Shown piece after piece: positions 1 through 7,303 of a DNA stretch of 64,000 nt. Below the pieces are notes generated by a model. It saw nothing but the letters and a program-made list of their open reading frames with translations. It ran no database searches and was not told where the DNA came from. The stretch lies in the NCBI GenBank assembly GCA_020630715.1, contig JAHDIQ010000002.1, positions 1-64,000 of the forward strand, written 5' to 3'. Origin of the DNA: Nonlabens sp. (lineage in GTDB: Bacteria; Bacteroidota; Bacteroidia; Flavobacteriales; Flavobacteriaceae). A program made the position numbers and the translations under genes. Position 1 is the first letter of the stretch. Every line of letters starts with the position of its first letter.

Positions 1-55
1 ATGTGAGTATGTGAGTATGTGAGTATGTGAGTATGTGAGTATGTGAGTATGTGAG
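1..55. repeat. octanucleotide tandem repeat (ATGTGAGT)n
   Basis: Six full copies of ATGTGAGT and a seventh missing its last base run from the window edge, so the true array may be longer. The unit is not a multiple of three and no gene spans it. It is a simple-sequence repeat that could vary in copy number by replication slippage. Confidence 0.95.
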
Positions 56-59
56 GTTG

Positions 60-238
60 CCATTCTGCATTCCTGTCATTCTGAGCCTAGCGAAGAATCT
101 CATTTTCTCAGAACCACTTGCCATTCTTCGTTTCTGTTATTCTGAACCTATCGAAGAATCTCCATCGTTAATGTTTTGAGATTCCTCACAAAGTTCAAAA
201 TGATAGTGTAGTGTCATTCAGAGCGAAGCTTAGAATCT
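60..238. repeat. interspersed intergenic repeat (CATTCTGA...GAAGAATCT type)
   Basis: Two direct copies of a degenerate motif (CATTCTGAGCCTAGCGAAG then AATCT near 79-100; TATTCTGAACCTATCGAAG then AATCT near 140-161) are followed by a related copy near 215-238 (CATTCAGAGCGAAGCTTAG). Similar GTCATTCTGAGCGAAG elements are common between genes in Bacteroidota. No coding sequence or clear terminator is visible here. Confidence 0.6.
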
Positions 239-254
239 ACAAGATGCAGTAACA

Positions 255-1019
255 CTACTTATGATCAGTCGTTATCCTCAATCCACCATCAGTATATCGC
301 AACAATGGCGACGGAAACATATCTGGTAATTGATTAGAATCCATAAAGTCTTTTCTAAAATTTAACTTGATAGATCTTTTATGAATGTAAAGGACCTCAT
401 CACACAATTCTAATCCCATTTGCAATTCATGCGTGCTGTAAATAATTGTTTTGCCGGTGTCATGGCAATAATTGCGCAACGCCATTAGTATTTCTGCACG
501 ATGATTAATGTCCAGATGACTAGTAGGTTCATCCATTAAAATATAGGCAGTATCTTGTACTAAAGCTCTAGCGATAATAACGGCCTGTAATTGTCCATCA
601 CTTAGCGTACTTAAGCGTCTGTTTCTTAAAGAATCAATCCCTATAAGATCTACAATCTGATCAATAAACGCATGATCATCTGCAGATAATTTACCTAAAT
701 AATTACTATAAGGTGATCTACTTAACGCTAACATTTCCTGAACTTTAAGAAAATGGCTAAAGTGACGATCTGTTAATACTAGCGCAATGGATTTTGATTT
801 TGTAACTGGATCAACATGAGTGATCAATTGATCGTTTAAAGTAACCGTTCCATTAATGATATGACTGCCATCATTCATAGCTCTAAGTAGTGTTGATTTA
901 CCAGAGCCGTTAGGACCTATTAGGGCGATGAATTTTGCTTTGGCCATAGCGATAGCATCATCACATTGCGCTACCACGCAATGTCCATATCCTATTTGTA
1001 AATCCTTAATGTGTAGCAT
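255..1019 (-). CDS. btuD: ABC transporter ATP-binding protein, cobalamin/iron-siderophore type
   Basis: A 254-residue ATPase that would power the importer formed with the permease and binding protein encoded upstream. It has the Walker A motif GPNGSGKST (about 35-43), the ABC signature LSDGQ (about 139-143), Walker B ILMDEP with a D-loop SHLD (about 160-170) and the switch histidine in STHE (about 197). It is the last gene of a minus-strand operon and overlaps the permease stop by one base (TAATG), which suggests translational coupling. The FecE/BtuD family transports B12, haem or siderophores. B12 is inferred from the divergent receptor behind a cobalamin riboswitch, so the symbol is an inference. 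Confidence 0.85.
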   Translation of the reverse strand: MLHIKDLQIGYGHCVVAQCDDAIAMAKAKFIALIGPNGSGKSTLLRAMNDGSHIINGTVTLNDQLITHVDPVTKSKSIALVLTDRHFSHFLKVQEMLALSRSPYSNYLGKLSADDHAFIDQIVDLIGIDSLRNRRLSTLSDGQLQAVIIARALVQDTAYILMDEPTSHLDINHRAEILMALRNYCHDTGKTIIYSTHELQMGLELCDEVLYIHKRSIKLNFRKDFMDSNQLPDMFPSPLLRYTDGGLRITTDHK

Positions 1020-2017
1020 TAGAAATGTAAGTTACGTTTTTTAAGAATTAACCAGATAACTACTGGCGCACCTAGAACAGAGGTTACCGCGTTAATAGGT
1101 AGCATATAATTTGAAAATGGTAATTGTGCGATTATGTCGCATAAAACCAGCAATAAAGCTCCTAAAGCTAGCGCAACAGGAATCAGTTGTTTATGATTTA
1201 CGGTGGGCAATATTAATCTCGCAAGATGTGGTACTGCTAGACCTATAAAGGCAATAGGTCCTGCATAAGCGGTAATACTACCAGCAAGAATACTAGTGAT
1301 TGCGATGATGATCCATCGGGTACGTTTGATATTAATTCCCAGACTACGTGCATAGGATTCTCCTAATAACAAGGCATTAAGCGGTTTTAGAATGGTAATT
1401 AGTAATAGAATACTTATCAAGAATAAAGCGGTCATTATTCCTATCTCATGCCATTGTAAGTTTCCTAAACTTCCTAATGACCAGTAGACATAACGTTGTA
1501 GTTGCTGGCTACTGCTAAAATAGGCAAGGATTCCTACCACAGCACTGCTTAAGCTTCCTACCATTAAACCTACAATAAGTAATCCCATGGTGTCTTTTAT
1601 ACGTACTGACATAAGTAAAATAAGTACTAATACAGCAACGCTTCCTGTCATACTTGCCGTAACAATACCTATTCCAGAAATACTCGCAATGCCTAATAAA
1701 GAACCGCCCATAACGAGTAAGGCAACACCTAGTCCTGCACCACTAGAAATTCCTAGTACAAATGGTCCCGCCAGCGGATTCCTAAATAAGGTTTGCATGA
1801 GCAATCCAGCAAGTGATAATCCAGCACCAGCAATCACTGCCATCAATGCTCTAGGTAATCGCAATTGTGTAATAATGTAATGATCTGTAGATTCTGATGG
1901 ATTTAAGATGGCTTTAAATACTTCACTAGGACTAATGTAAACCGTACCCAGACAAACATCTAGAACAATAGCTAGCACTAATGCAATACATAAAACAATA
2001 AAAACCGTATTTCTCAC
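1019..2017 (-). CDS. btuC: FecCD-family ABC transporter permease (probable cobalamin)
   Basis: A 332-residue, strongly hydrophobic inner-membrane permease with about nine to ten predicted membrane segments, the usual size for BtuC/FecCD. Family hallmarks are the RLPRALMAVIAGAGLSLAG segment near residue 53 and the GPIAFIGLAVPHLARL loop near 254, the region that contacts the ATPase. Its start overlaps the binding-protein stop by 4 bp and its stop overlaps the ATPase start by 1 bp, so the three genes are one operon. It moves substrate from the periplasmic binding protein to the cytoplasm. Haem or siderophore transport cannot be excluded from sequence alone; B12 is inferred from context. Confidence 0.85.
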   Translation of the reverse strand: MRNTVFIVLCIALVLAIVLDVCLGTVYISPSEVFKAILNPSESTDHYIITQLRLPRALMAVIAGAGLSLAGLLMQTLFRNPLAGPFVLGISSGAGLGVALLVMGGSLLGIASISGIGIVTASMTGSVAVLVLILLMSVRIKDTMGLLIVGLMVGSLSSAVVGILAYFSSSQQLQRYVYWSLGSLGNLQWHEIGIMTALFLISILLLITILKPLNALLLGESYARSLGINIKRTRWIIIAITSILAGSITAYAGPIAFIGLAVPHLARLILPTVNHKQLIPVALALGALLLVLCDIIAQLPFSNYMLPINAVTSVLGAPVVIWLILKKRNLHF

Positions 2018-3150
2018 TCTTCTAGCGGTTTAAAAAAGTAAGGTTCATGATCTAGATCAATCGTAGGATGTAGAATTTTTACCAGATCCTTTAAAACAAT
2101 ATCTGGTCGCATGCTAGCTTCCTCATAGTACGTAATTCCACCTTTTTTGCCTACTGTTAAAGAAAAGGTATATACTTCTTTATTTTGAAAAGAAGTGAAT
2201 AGGGAATAGGTCTCGCTATCACGTCGCATATCGCTATAACTGGTATACTGTGATGGTGCGATCCAGTATTGAGCAGTTCTAGCATCTTTTAAAACACGTT
2301 CTACGGCATAAGAAAGTGATCCACTACCACTAGTGTTTTTATAAATGTAATCGCCTCCAGCATCTGCTATGATTTTACCTTGCCAGCTATCACCATAAGG
2401 TAAGTACCAGATGTCTTTCCACATGGCACCACCTATTACGGTAGGTTTTGCAACATTTTGAACTAGTTTTTGTGTTGCTAAATATTCTTTTTCGATGTCA
2501 TTAAAGATGGCTTGTGCTTCGGCAGTTTTTCCATAAATAATCCCAAAAACCTTGATCCATTCTGCCTTTCCTAGCGGATGTTCTTCTAACCAGTCACCAT
2601 TGTATAGGATAGGAATACTAGCACGTTCTATACTTTCATAAGCTGGATTTTTTCCTTCAATACTAAAACCCATTACCAGATCTGGTTGCAATGCAATCAC
2701 TTGCTCTACATTGAGCGATTGATTCTGACCTATTTCTGCTATAATTTTTTTATCAATCATAGCACGCACTTCATTAGAACTGATGTAGTCTAAACCAGGA
2801 AAAGCAACAATCGTGTTTTCTTGATTTAAAGCTGTGATAGCGGGAATGTGTGTCGTAGAAGTAGGAACGATAGCTTGAACAGGTGTTCGTATTCCTAGAA
2901 CATTATCAGGTGCATTCTGATCTATAAATTTATGACCTATAACATAATCGTGATCCTGCCAGCCTTTTGTAATGTAGAGTTGGTAACCATGATCAATTTT
3001 TTTGAGTCTAAAACCTTTAGCATACTTCACTTGTAATTCAGTTTTTGCTGTATCTGATGCTACGTCAACTGTTACGTTTTGCGCTGGCTCATTCTCTTTA
3101 CAACTTGATAAGAGAATTAAACAAAAAAATAAAAGTGTAAACTGCTTCAT
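2014..3150 (-). CDS. btuF: periplasmic substrate-binding lipoprotein of B12-type ABC importer
   Basis: A 378-residue protein whose N-terminus has a lipobox (LILLSSCKE), so it should be anchored as a lipoprotein. The core resembles the BtuF/FepB helical-backbone binding fold, with IVAFPGLDYISSNEV followed by AEIGQNQSLNVEQVIALQPD, the family pattern where residues after 'ALQPDLV' begin the cleft. I chose the methionine at 3150 (MKQFTLLFF) over an upstream one at 3159 because it opens a normal signal peptide. It is the first gene of the importer operon. No second cobalamin riboswitch is visible upstream on this strand, so its B12 control is unclear. Confidence 0.8.
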   Translation of the reverse strand: MKQFTLLFFCLILLSSCKENEPAQNVTVDVASDTAKTELQVKYAKGFRLKKIDHGYQLYITKGWQDHDYVIGHKFIDQNAPDNVLGIRTPVQAIVPTSTTHIPAITALNQENTIVAFPGLDYISSNEVRAMIDKKIIAEIGQNQSLNVEQVIALQPDLVMGFSIEGKNPAYESIERASIPILYNGDWLEEHPLGKAEWIKVFGIIYGKTAEAQAIFNDIEKEYLATQKLVQNVAKPTVIGGAMWKDIWYLPYGDSWQGKIIADAGGDYIYKNTSGSGSLSYAVERVLKDARTAQYWIAPSQYTSYSDMRRDSETYSLFTSFQNKEVYTFSLTVGKKGGITYYEEASMRPDIVLKDLVKILHPTIDLDHEPYFFKPLEE

Positions 3151-3177
3151 AAGCACCAAAAATACGCTTTAATAGGG

Positions 3178-3185
3178 TACTTTTG
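3178..3185 (+). promoter_or_regulatory. -7 promoter element TACTTTTG upstream of riboswitch
   Basis: Matches the Bacteroidota -7 consensus TAnnTTTG and sits about 80 bp before the riboswitch core. No convincing -33 TTTG is present at the expected spacing. Confidence 0.45.
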
Positions 3186-3261
3186 CAATGTGTAATGGTT
3201 ACGCTTTATTACAATAACGTCTCGACGATCGCTCGATGTAGCTTAAGTAAAGATGTTTGTT

Positions 3262-3442
3262 GTATTTCGCTTTCGCGAAAGCGTATTAAAAGGGAATCTA
3301 GTGAAAATCTAGAGCTGTTCCCGCAACTGTGAAGTTTGGGTGATTATGAAATCACTCCTCATTTTGAGAACTACATTTCTAATGCCACTGAGTTATTTTG
3401 GGAAGGCGATGTAGTTGAACCAGTCAGGAGACCTGCCAGATC
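3262..3442 (+). promoter_or_regulatory. cobalamin (B12) riboswitch
   Basis: Conserved parts appear in order: TTAAAAGGGAATCTAGTGAAA, GCTGTTCCCGCAACTGTGA, GCCACTG, GGGAAGGC and the B12 box CAGTCAGGAGACCTGCC. It lies just upstream of the TonB receptor gene, the usual target of this element. The 5' part contains a copy of the genome's palindrome (3268-3283), placed where an accessory stem before the GGGAA core would be. Cobalamin binding should lower expression of the receptor. Confidence 0.95.
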
Positions 3443-3498
3443 ACAATTAATTATAAACCTGCGGGAAACGGGTAAGTAATGAAATAGGAGTGATCTGG
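3436..3498 (+). promoter_or_regulatory. candidate riboswitch expression platform (9-bp inverted repeat)
   Basis: CCAGATCAC (3436-3444), at the 3' edge of the B12 box, is perfectly complementary to GTGATCTGG (3490-3498), 45 nt apart. Pairing would use bases next to the box that closes the riboswitch, so it could be the switching helix. No U-tract follows, which argues against a simple terminator. Confidence 0.4.
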
Positions 3499-3561
3499 GA
3501 TAGCTATATCTACAGGTTATTGTTATGGTTACTTTCTTTATCCTGCGCAAACTTTTTTAAA

Positions 3562-5550
3562 ATGAAAAAAACAATCATTACCCTATGCGGTGTAGTGGCT
3601 GCTGTGTCGGGATTTGCACAAGTAGACTCTACAGCAACAAAACTGAATGAAGTAATCGTAACGGCAACTTCAAAACATGAACTGGAACGCAAAGACAGCG
3701 GTAAGCCAGTTTTAAAAATCACTAGAGCAGACATTGAGCAACAAGCCGCTGCAAGCCTAGCAGATTTATTAAATCAATATGCAGGATTAGAGATTAATGG
3801 ATCTCGCAGTAATGCTGGTCAGAATCTAGGATATTTTATCCGTGGTGGTAACAACCGCCAGGTAAGTATTCTAATTGATGGTGCGCAGGTAAGCGATGCA
3901 AGTGGGATTTCAAACGATTTTGACCTACGATTAGTGAATCTGGATCAAGTAGAAGAAATTGAGATCTTAAAAGGTGCTGCTAGTACGCTTTACGGTGCTA
4001 ATGCAAGTACTGCAGTGATCAATATCAAATTAAAACCAGCAGCACGTGAAAAATTAAAGGTGCGTTTAAGCTCCTTTATGGGTACAAATACCAGTAGTGA
4101 ACTTGGTATCAATGGAATAGATGAATATCAAACAGATGTTTTTGCCAGTGGTAGTGCGTCAAATGGACTTACTTATGCTGTAGGTTTTTCTCATCAAAGT
4201 ACAGATGGCTTAAGTGCTGTGCAATCTACTGATGAAGAAGAAATCTACAATAGCGATCCATTTAATAGAGTGAACGTTCTAGGCAGAATAGGTTATGACA
4301 ATCGCAAGGATTTTAAACTTACTAGTTATTTAAGTTTTGATGAGTATACAGCGGCCTTTGATGATAGTTTTGGCTTTGTAGATTCACCTAATGAAACTTA
4401 TAGTCGCCAGTTGCGATGGGGAACAAATATGACCTGGAAATACAGCGATCGTGGTGAAATCGTCTACAATGACGTTTCTACACATACTAGACGTGATACA
4501 CGTAGTAGTTTCCCTAGTATTTTTAATGCAGATGGTTATAGTCTGGATCTATTTAACCGATATACCTTTGATCTTGAGAACGGTATGCAATTAAAAACCA
4601 TTTTAGGATTTAACATGCGCCTAGATCAATATGAAGATTTTAGTATACCATTTGGTAGTAACGCATTTGAACAAAACGCAGATACAGATACTGCAAATGC
4701 ACAGATTTATGATCCTTATGCAAATGTGGTGCTTGTCACAGACTTTGGATTGAACATAAATGCAGGTGCTCGATACAATTTGCACAGTAATTATGATGGT
4801 CAATTGGTGTATAATTTGAACCCATCGTTTCGATTTGATGTTTCAAAAGAAACAAGTCTTAAAATCTACGGTAGTTTAAGCACAGCTTATATCACACCAT
4901 CGTTATTTCAGCTGTATGCAGCAGGTTTTGGAAATGAGGATTTAAATCCAGAAGAAAATCAAACCCTAGAAGTAGGAGTAGAGTTAGTAAGTGATAAGAG
5001 TTCCTTAACCATCAGTGCTTTTGAACGTGATGAGCAAAATCTAGTTTTATTTACAACGATTGATCCTGTAAATTTTATTTCGCAGTATCGCAATAACGAT
5101 AAACAAACTACTGCTCGTGGTCTAGAAGTGACAGGATTAACCAGATTATTTAATGATAAATTGACCTTACAGGCTAATTACACTTTTATAGAACGCGACC
5201 TAGTAGAGACAGATGCTGGTTCTCCTATCAGTCCATTTAGACGTATACCTAGACATAAAATTAATGCTAGTGCTAGATACCAGTTTTTACCTACTGGATT
5301 TGTAACCGCTAGATATCAGTACAATGATACTAGAGAAGATGCCTTTTTTAGTGCAGATACCTTTACTACAGAGGTTGTGAATTTAGACACCTTTCAAACC
5401 GTAGACCTAGATGTAACCTATGGTTTAAAGAAGAAGCCCGTAGTGTTTTTTGCAGGTGTTTCAAATCTGTTTAATGTTGAGTTTCAAGAGCTTTTTGGCT
5501 TTCAGGCTAGAGGAAGAAACTTTAAAGTAGGAACTAGGATTACGTTGTAA
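3562..5550 (+). CDS. btuB: TonB-dependent outer-membrane receptor, probable vitamin B12 (BtuB-like)
   Basis: A 662-residue receptor that takes its ligand across the outer membrane with TonB energy. The start at 3562 gives a clean signal peptide (MKKTIITLCGVVAAVSGFAQ). An open reading frame extends to a GTG at 3490, but that lies in the riboswitch 3' region and adds no signal-peptide feature. The plug domain follows (NEVIVTATS, then ILIDGAQVSD and EILKGAASTLYGANA), and the rest is a beta-barrel with the final strand NFKVGTRITL. It lacks the SusC-type N-terminal carboxypeptidase-like domain. The riboswitch upstream and the divergent ABC importer support B12 as the ligand. Confidence 0.9.
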   Translation: MKKTIITLCGVVAAVSGFAQVDSTATKLNEVIVTATSKHELERKDSGKPVLKITRADIEQQAAASLADLLNQYAGLEINGSRSNAGQNLGYFIRGGNNRQVSILIDGAQVSDASGISNDFDLRLVNLDQVEEIEILKGAASTLYGANASTAVINIKLKPAAREKLKVRLSSFMGTNTSSELGINGIDEYQTDVFASGSASNGLTYAVGFSHQSTDGLSAVQSTDEEEIYNSDPFNRVNVLGRIGYDNRKDFKLTSYLSFDEYTAAFDDSFGFVDSPNETYSRQLRWGTNMTWKYSDRGEIVYNDVSTHTRRDTRSSFPSIFNADGYSLDLFNRYTFDLENGMQLKTILGFNMRLDQYEDFSIPFGSNAFEQNADTDTANAQIYDPYANVVLVTDFGLNINAGARYNLHSNYDGQLVYNLNPSFRFDVSKETSLKIYGSLSTAYITPSLFQLYAAGFGNEDLNPEENQTLEVGVELVSDKSSLTISAFERDEQNLVLFTTIDPVNFISQYRNNDKQTTARGLEVTGLTRLFNDKLTLQANYTFIERDLVETDAGSPISPFRRIPRHKINASARYQFLPTGFVTARYQYNDTREDAFFSADTFTTEVVNLDTFQTVDLDVTYGLKKKPVVFFAGVSNLFNVEFQELFGFQARGRNFKVGTRITL

Positions 5551-5626
5551 TTTGCCTTGAGTAACCTTTTAAATTGATCATTGATTTACTTTTTTTAAAC
5601 TATAAAAATTCTATTTAGAAAGTGCT

Positions 5627-5644
5627 ACCTTAGGTTAAGGTTTT
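5627..5644 (+). terminator. weak terminator-like hairpin after receptor gene
   Basis: ACCTTA (5627-5632) pairs with TAAGGT (5636-5641) around a 3-nt loop and runs into TTTT. The stem is short, so this is only a candidate for the end of the receptor transcript. Confidence 0.3.
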
Positions 5645-5739
5645 ACTTTATTTAATTACTATGTTGATATTAATTTAAATGGTTAAGACATTATAATCCT
5701 TTAATTATTTTATGACTTTATAAATTTGATGAATTCTAC

Positions 5740-5747
5740 TACTTTTG
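5740..5747 (+). promoter_or_regulatory. -7 promoter element TACTTTTG of leader unit 1
   Basis: Matches TAnnTTTG and lies 7 bp before the ATG of the short reading frame at 5755, so the transcript would be almost leaderless. No clear -33 TTTG. Confidence 0.5.
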
Positions 5748-5754
5748 CACCACA

Positions 5755-5871
5755 ATGAAAATGAATATCATAAATAGTATGCAATATCTGTTTCACATAG
5801 AACAGTTAGATACAGGAGCAAGACGTGCACACCTGGAATCAGGCGCCTATTTATGTATTTTTAAACCGTAA
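5755..5871 (+). CDS. 38-residue leader-peptide-like small ORF 1
   Basis: A small reading frame starting MKMNIINSMQYLFHIEQ and ending HLESGAYLCIFKP, directly behind a Bacteroidota promoter and ending 32 bp before a strong terminator stem. Bases in its last third (CAGGCG, 5840-5845; TTTATG, 5850-5855) can pair with sequence just before and within the terminator, the arrangement of an attenuator leader peptide. It has no signal peptide and I do not recognise it. There is no amino-acid run that names a regulated pathway. Internal ATGs at 5761 and 5779 are alternative starts. Confidence 0.5.
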   Translation: MKMNIINSMQYLFHIEQLDTGARRAHLESGAYLCIFKP

Positions 5872-5938
5872 AGGATGCGAATTATTCGTAGAAATCATAA
5901 ACTAAAACGCCTGTTGATCGCTCATCAGGCGTTTTTTT
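5840..5938 (+). terminator. terminator with alternative antiterminator pairing, leader unit 1
   Basis: The terminator is a 10-bp perfect stem, AAAACGCCTG (5904-5913) with CAGGCGTTTT (5926-5935), then seven Ts (5932-5938). The left arm can instead pair upstream: CAGGCG (5840-5845) with CGCCTG (5908-5913), stacked on TTTATG (5850-5855) with CATAAA (5896-5901). The two folds exclude each other. The terminator itself is strong; its regulation is an inference. Confidence 0.7.
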
Positions 5939-6122
5939 ATTAATTAATTTAATTTTTTTTCAAATCATTAATGAATAAAGATCTGAATGTACATAAAAGC
6001 TAGTCCTCACGCTAAGAATAAGTTAACTGTAAAGACGATTATCTGCCACTAGCGGACAGCCGTTCTTATGTCTAAAATATTTATTAAGTAATTGATAATC
6101 AGTAAAATAAATTTAAAATTAA

Positions 6123-6155
6123 TTTGGTAGTTTGAAAAAAGCACCATTATATTTG
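6123..6155 (+). promoter_or_regulatory. promoter of leader unit 2 (TTTG, 21 bp, TATATTTG)
   Basis: TTTG at 6123-6126 and TATATTTG at 6148-6155 are separated by 21 bp, within the range for Bacteroidota sigma-ABfr promoters. Transcription would start near 6160, about 40 nt before the small reading frame at 6202. Confidence 0.65.
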
Positions 6156-6201
6156 CACCGCATTTCACAGGAAGTGTATCACATTAAAATAACAAGAAGT
6201 A

Positions 6202-6294
6202 ATGCAATTAAGCAAGCACAATGTACTGGCATCTTTAGAAGATCCCTTTACGATGGCGATAAGCCAGGCAAGACTTCGGTATTCTAATTATTGA
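6202..6294 (+). CDS. 30-residue leader-peptide-like small ORF 2
   Basis: Begins MQLSKHNVLASLEDPF and ends ISQARLRYSNY. The codons for L-R-Y-S form the left strand of an 11-bp antiterminator hairpin, and the stop codon lies in its loop. A ribosome at the stop codon would cover that strand and favour the downstream terminator; a ribosome stalled earlier would free it. This geometry is that of a transcription-attenuation leader. The peptide is not recognised and has no signal peptide. The next gene, 85 nt past the terminator, is the TPR protein, and no TAnnTTTG box lies between them. Confidence 0.6.
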   Translation: MQLSKHNVLASLEDPFTMAISQARLRYSNY

Positions 6295-6362
6295 CTATAT
6301 CCTTTTCAATAAAAGAATCCGAAGCAAGAGAATTAAAATAAAATCATGTTTCGGGTTTTTTT
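6274..6362 (+). terminator. attenuator: antiterminator and terminator hairpins, leader unit 2
   Basis: The antiterminator pairs CTTCGGTATTCT (6274-6285, one bulged T) with AGAATCCGAAG (6314-6324). The terminator pairs AATCCGAAGCA (6316-6326) with TGTTTCGGGTT (6347-6357, two G-U pairs) and is followed by seven Ts (6356-6362). The shared strand 6316-6324 makes the two mutually exclusive. Confidence 0.7.
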
Positions 6363-6446
6363 ATGCGTTTTAATTACATATCACAAGCGTTTTAGAAATC
6401 CGTAACCCAATTTAGGGCAACATTGTTGCGCTTTAAAATTAGTGTT

Positions 6447-7010
6447 ATGGACACCTTAAATAAATACCTTTTAAAGGCGATAGAAAGTTATGATTACAAT
6501 CTAGAGGAAACTGTAGAGTCATTAAACTATGCACTTTCTTATGAACCAGAGAATGCACAAGCATTACGGTTAATGGGTAAAGTACATTTAGAATATTTAC
6601 ATGAATACGATCTAGCCGCACAATACTATGGTGAGGCGATAGCATCAAATATGGATCTGGTACAAGCTTACACAGAATATGCACGAGTACTGATTTTAAA
6701 AGAGGATTATGTACACGCTATGCGCGTTATATCTTATGCAATTACAATTAAAGGTACAGATAAAGCGGTATTGTACATGTTATATGCTGGTGTGTTAGAA
6801 GAGCTAGGAAATTATAAACTAGCCCTTAAGGTTCTAGATCAAGCTTATTTACGTACTTATAATAATGAGTTTACCTATCAACTAGATTTCACGACTAGCC
6901 GTATAAAGGAAAAGATCAAACGAATACAACCTAAAAAGCAAACAGATTCTAAGGCTAAAAAGACTAAAAATAAAACGAAGAAGTCGAGAAAAAAGTCAAA
7001 GAAAAAGTAG
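6447..7010 (+). CDS. TPR-repeat protein with lysine-rich tail
   Basis: A 187-residue soluble protein of tetratricopeptide-type helix pairs: LSYEPENAQALRLMGKVHLE and the following QYYGEAIASNMDLVQAYTEY and VLYMLYAGVLEELGNYKLAL are typical TPR spacing with the G/A-x-Y/F pattern. The last 30 residues are almost only K, T, S and R, a basic tail that could bind nucleic acid or acidic partners. I chose the ATG at 6447 (MDTLNKYLL) rather than a TTG at 6423. It may be transcribed only by read-through of the attenuator ending at 6362. TPR proteins are scaffolds, so no specific job can be given. Confidence 0.75.
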   Translation: MDTLNKYLLKAIESYDYNLEETVESLNYALSYEPENAQALRLMGKVHLEYLHEYDLAAQYYGEAIASNMDLVQAYTEYARVLILKEDYVHAMRVISYAITIKGTDKAVLYMLYAGVLEELGNYKLALKVLDQAYLRTYNNEFTYQLDFTTSRIKEKIKRIQPKKQTDSKAKKTKNKTKKSRKKSKKK

Positions 7011-7227
7011 ATGAATTTAAGGAATCGAGAATCAGGAATCATGAGATTCATCTTTATGCGTTACTGTGTTCTGAATGATAAAAGAATCTAGGTTGAATTT
7101 AAAAAGCATTTTTCAGTTTTAGAATAGGTGTTTCTGTATAGCACCGTAGTAGGAATAGCTGCATACGTGTATGGATGTTTCCTATCCTAACTGATCAATC
7201 GGTTTCTGGCTACCGTAAAGCTGGAAC

Positions 7228-7303
7228 AGGTTATGTGTTATCGGTTCGAATCCGATGCCTAAGTAAAATTAGAACTAGCTCAATAGGCAGAGCAATAACT
7301 ACC
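7228..7303 (+). ncRNA. circularly permuted tRNA-like element A (Y-RNA-like)
   Basis: A perfect T-arm, ATCGG-TTCGAAT-CCGAT (7240-7256), comes first. Then a short acceptor-like hairpin follows (CTAA 7259-7262 with TTAG 7269-7272), then TA and a D-arm, GCTC (7278-7281) with GAGC (7290-7293), its loop holding the GG that docks in T-loops. GTTAT (7230-7234) pairs with ATAAC (7295-7299) to close the element. The order T-arm, acceptor, D-arm is permuted relative to tRNA, and there is no anticodon arm. This resembles the tRNA-like domain of bacterial Y RNAs. A degenerate tRNA pseudogene is the alternative. Confidence 0.55.

Noticed and set aside
3490-3561. GTG start for the B12 receptor
   Set aside because: It lies inside the riboswitch inverted repeat and places 24 residues before a clean signal peptide; the ATG at 3562 is better.
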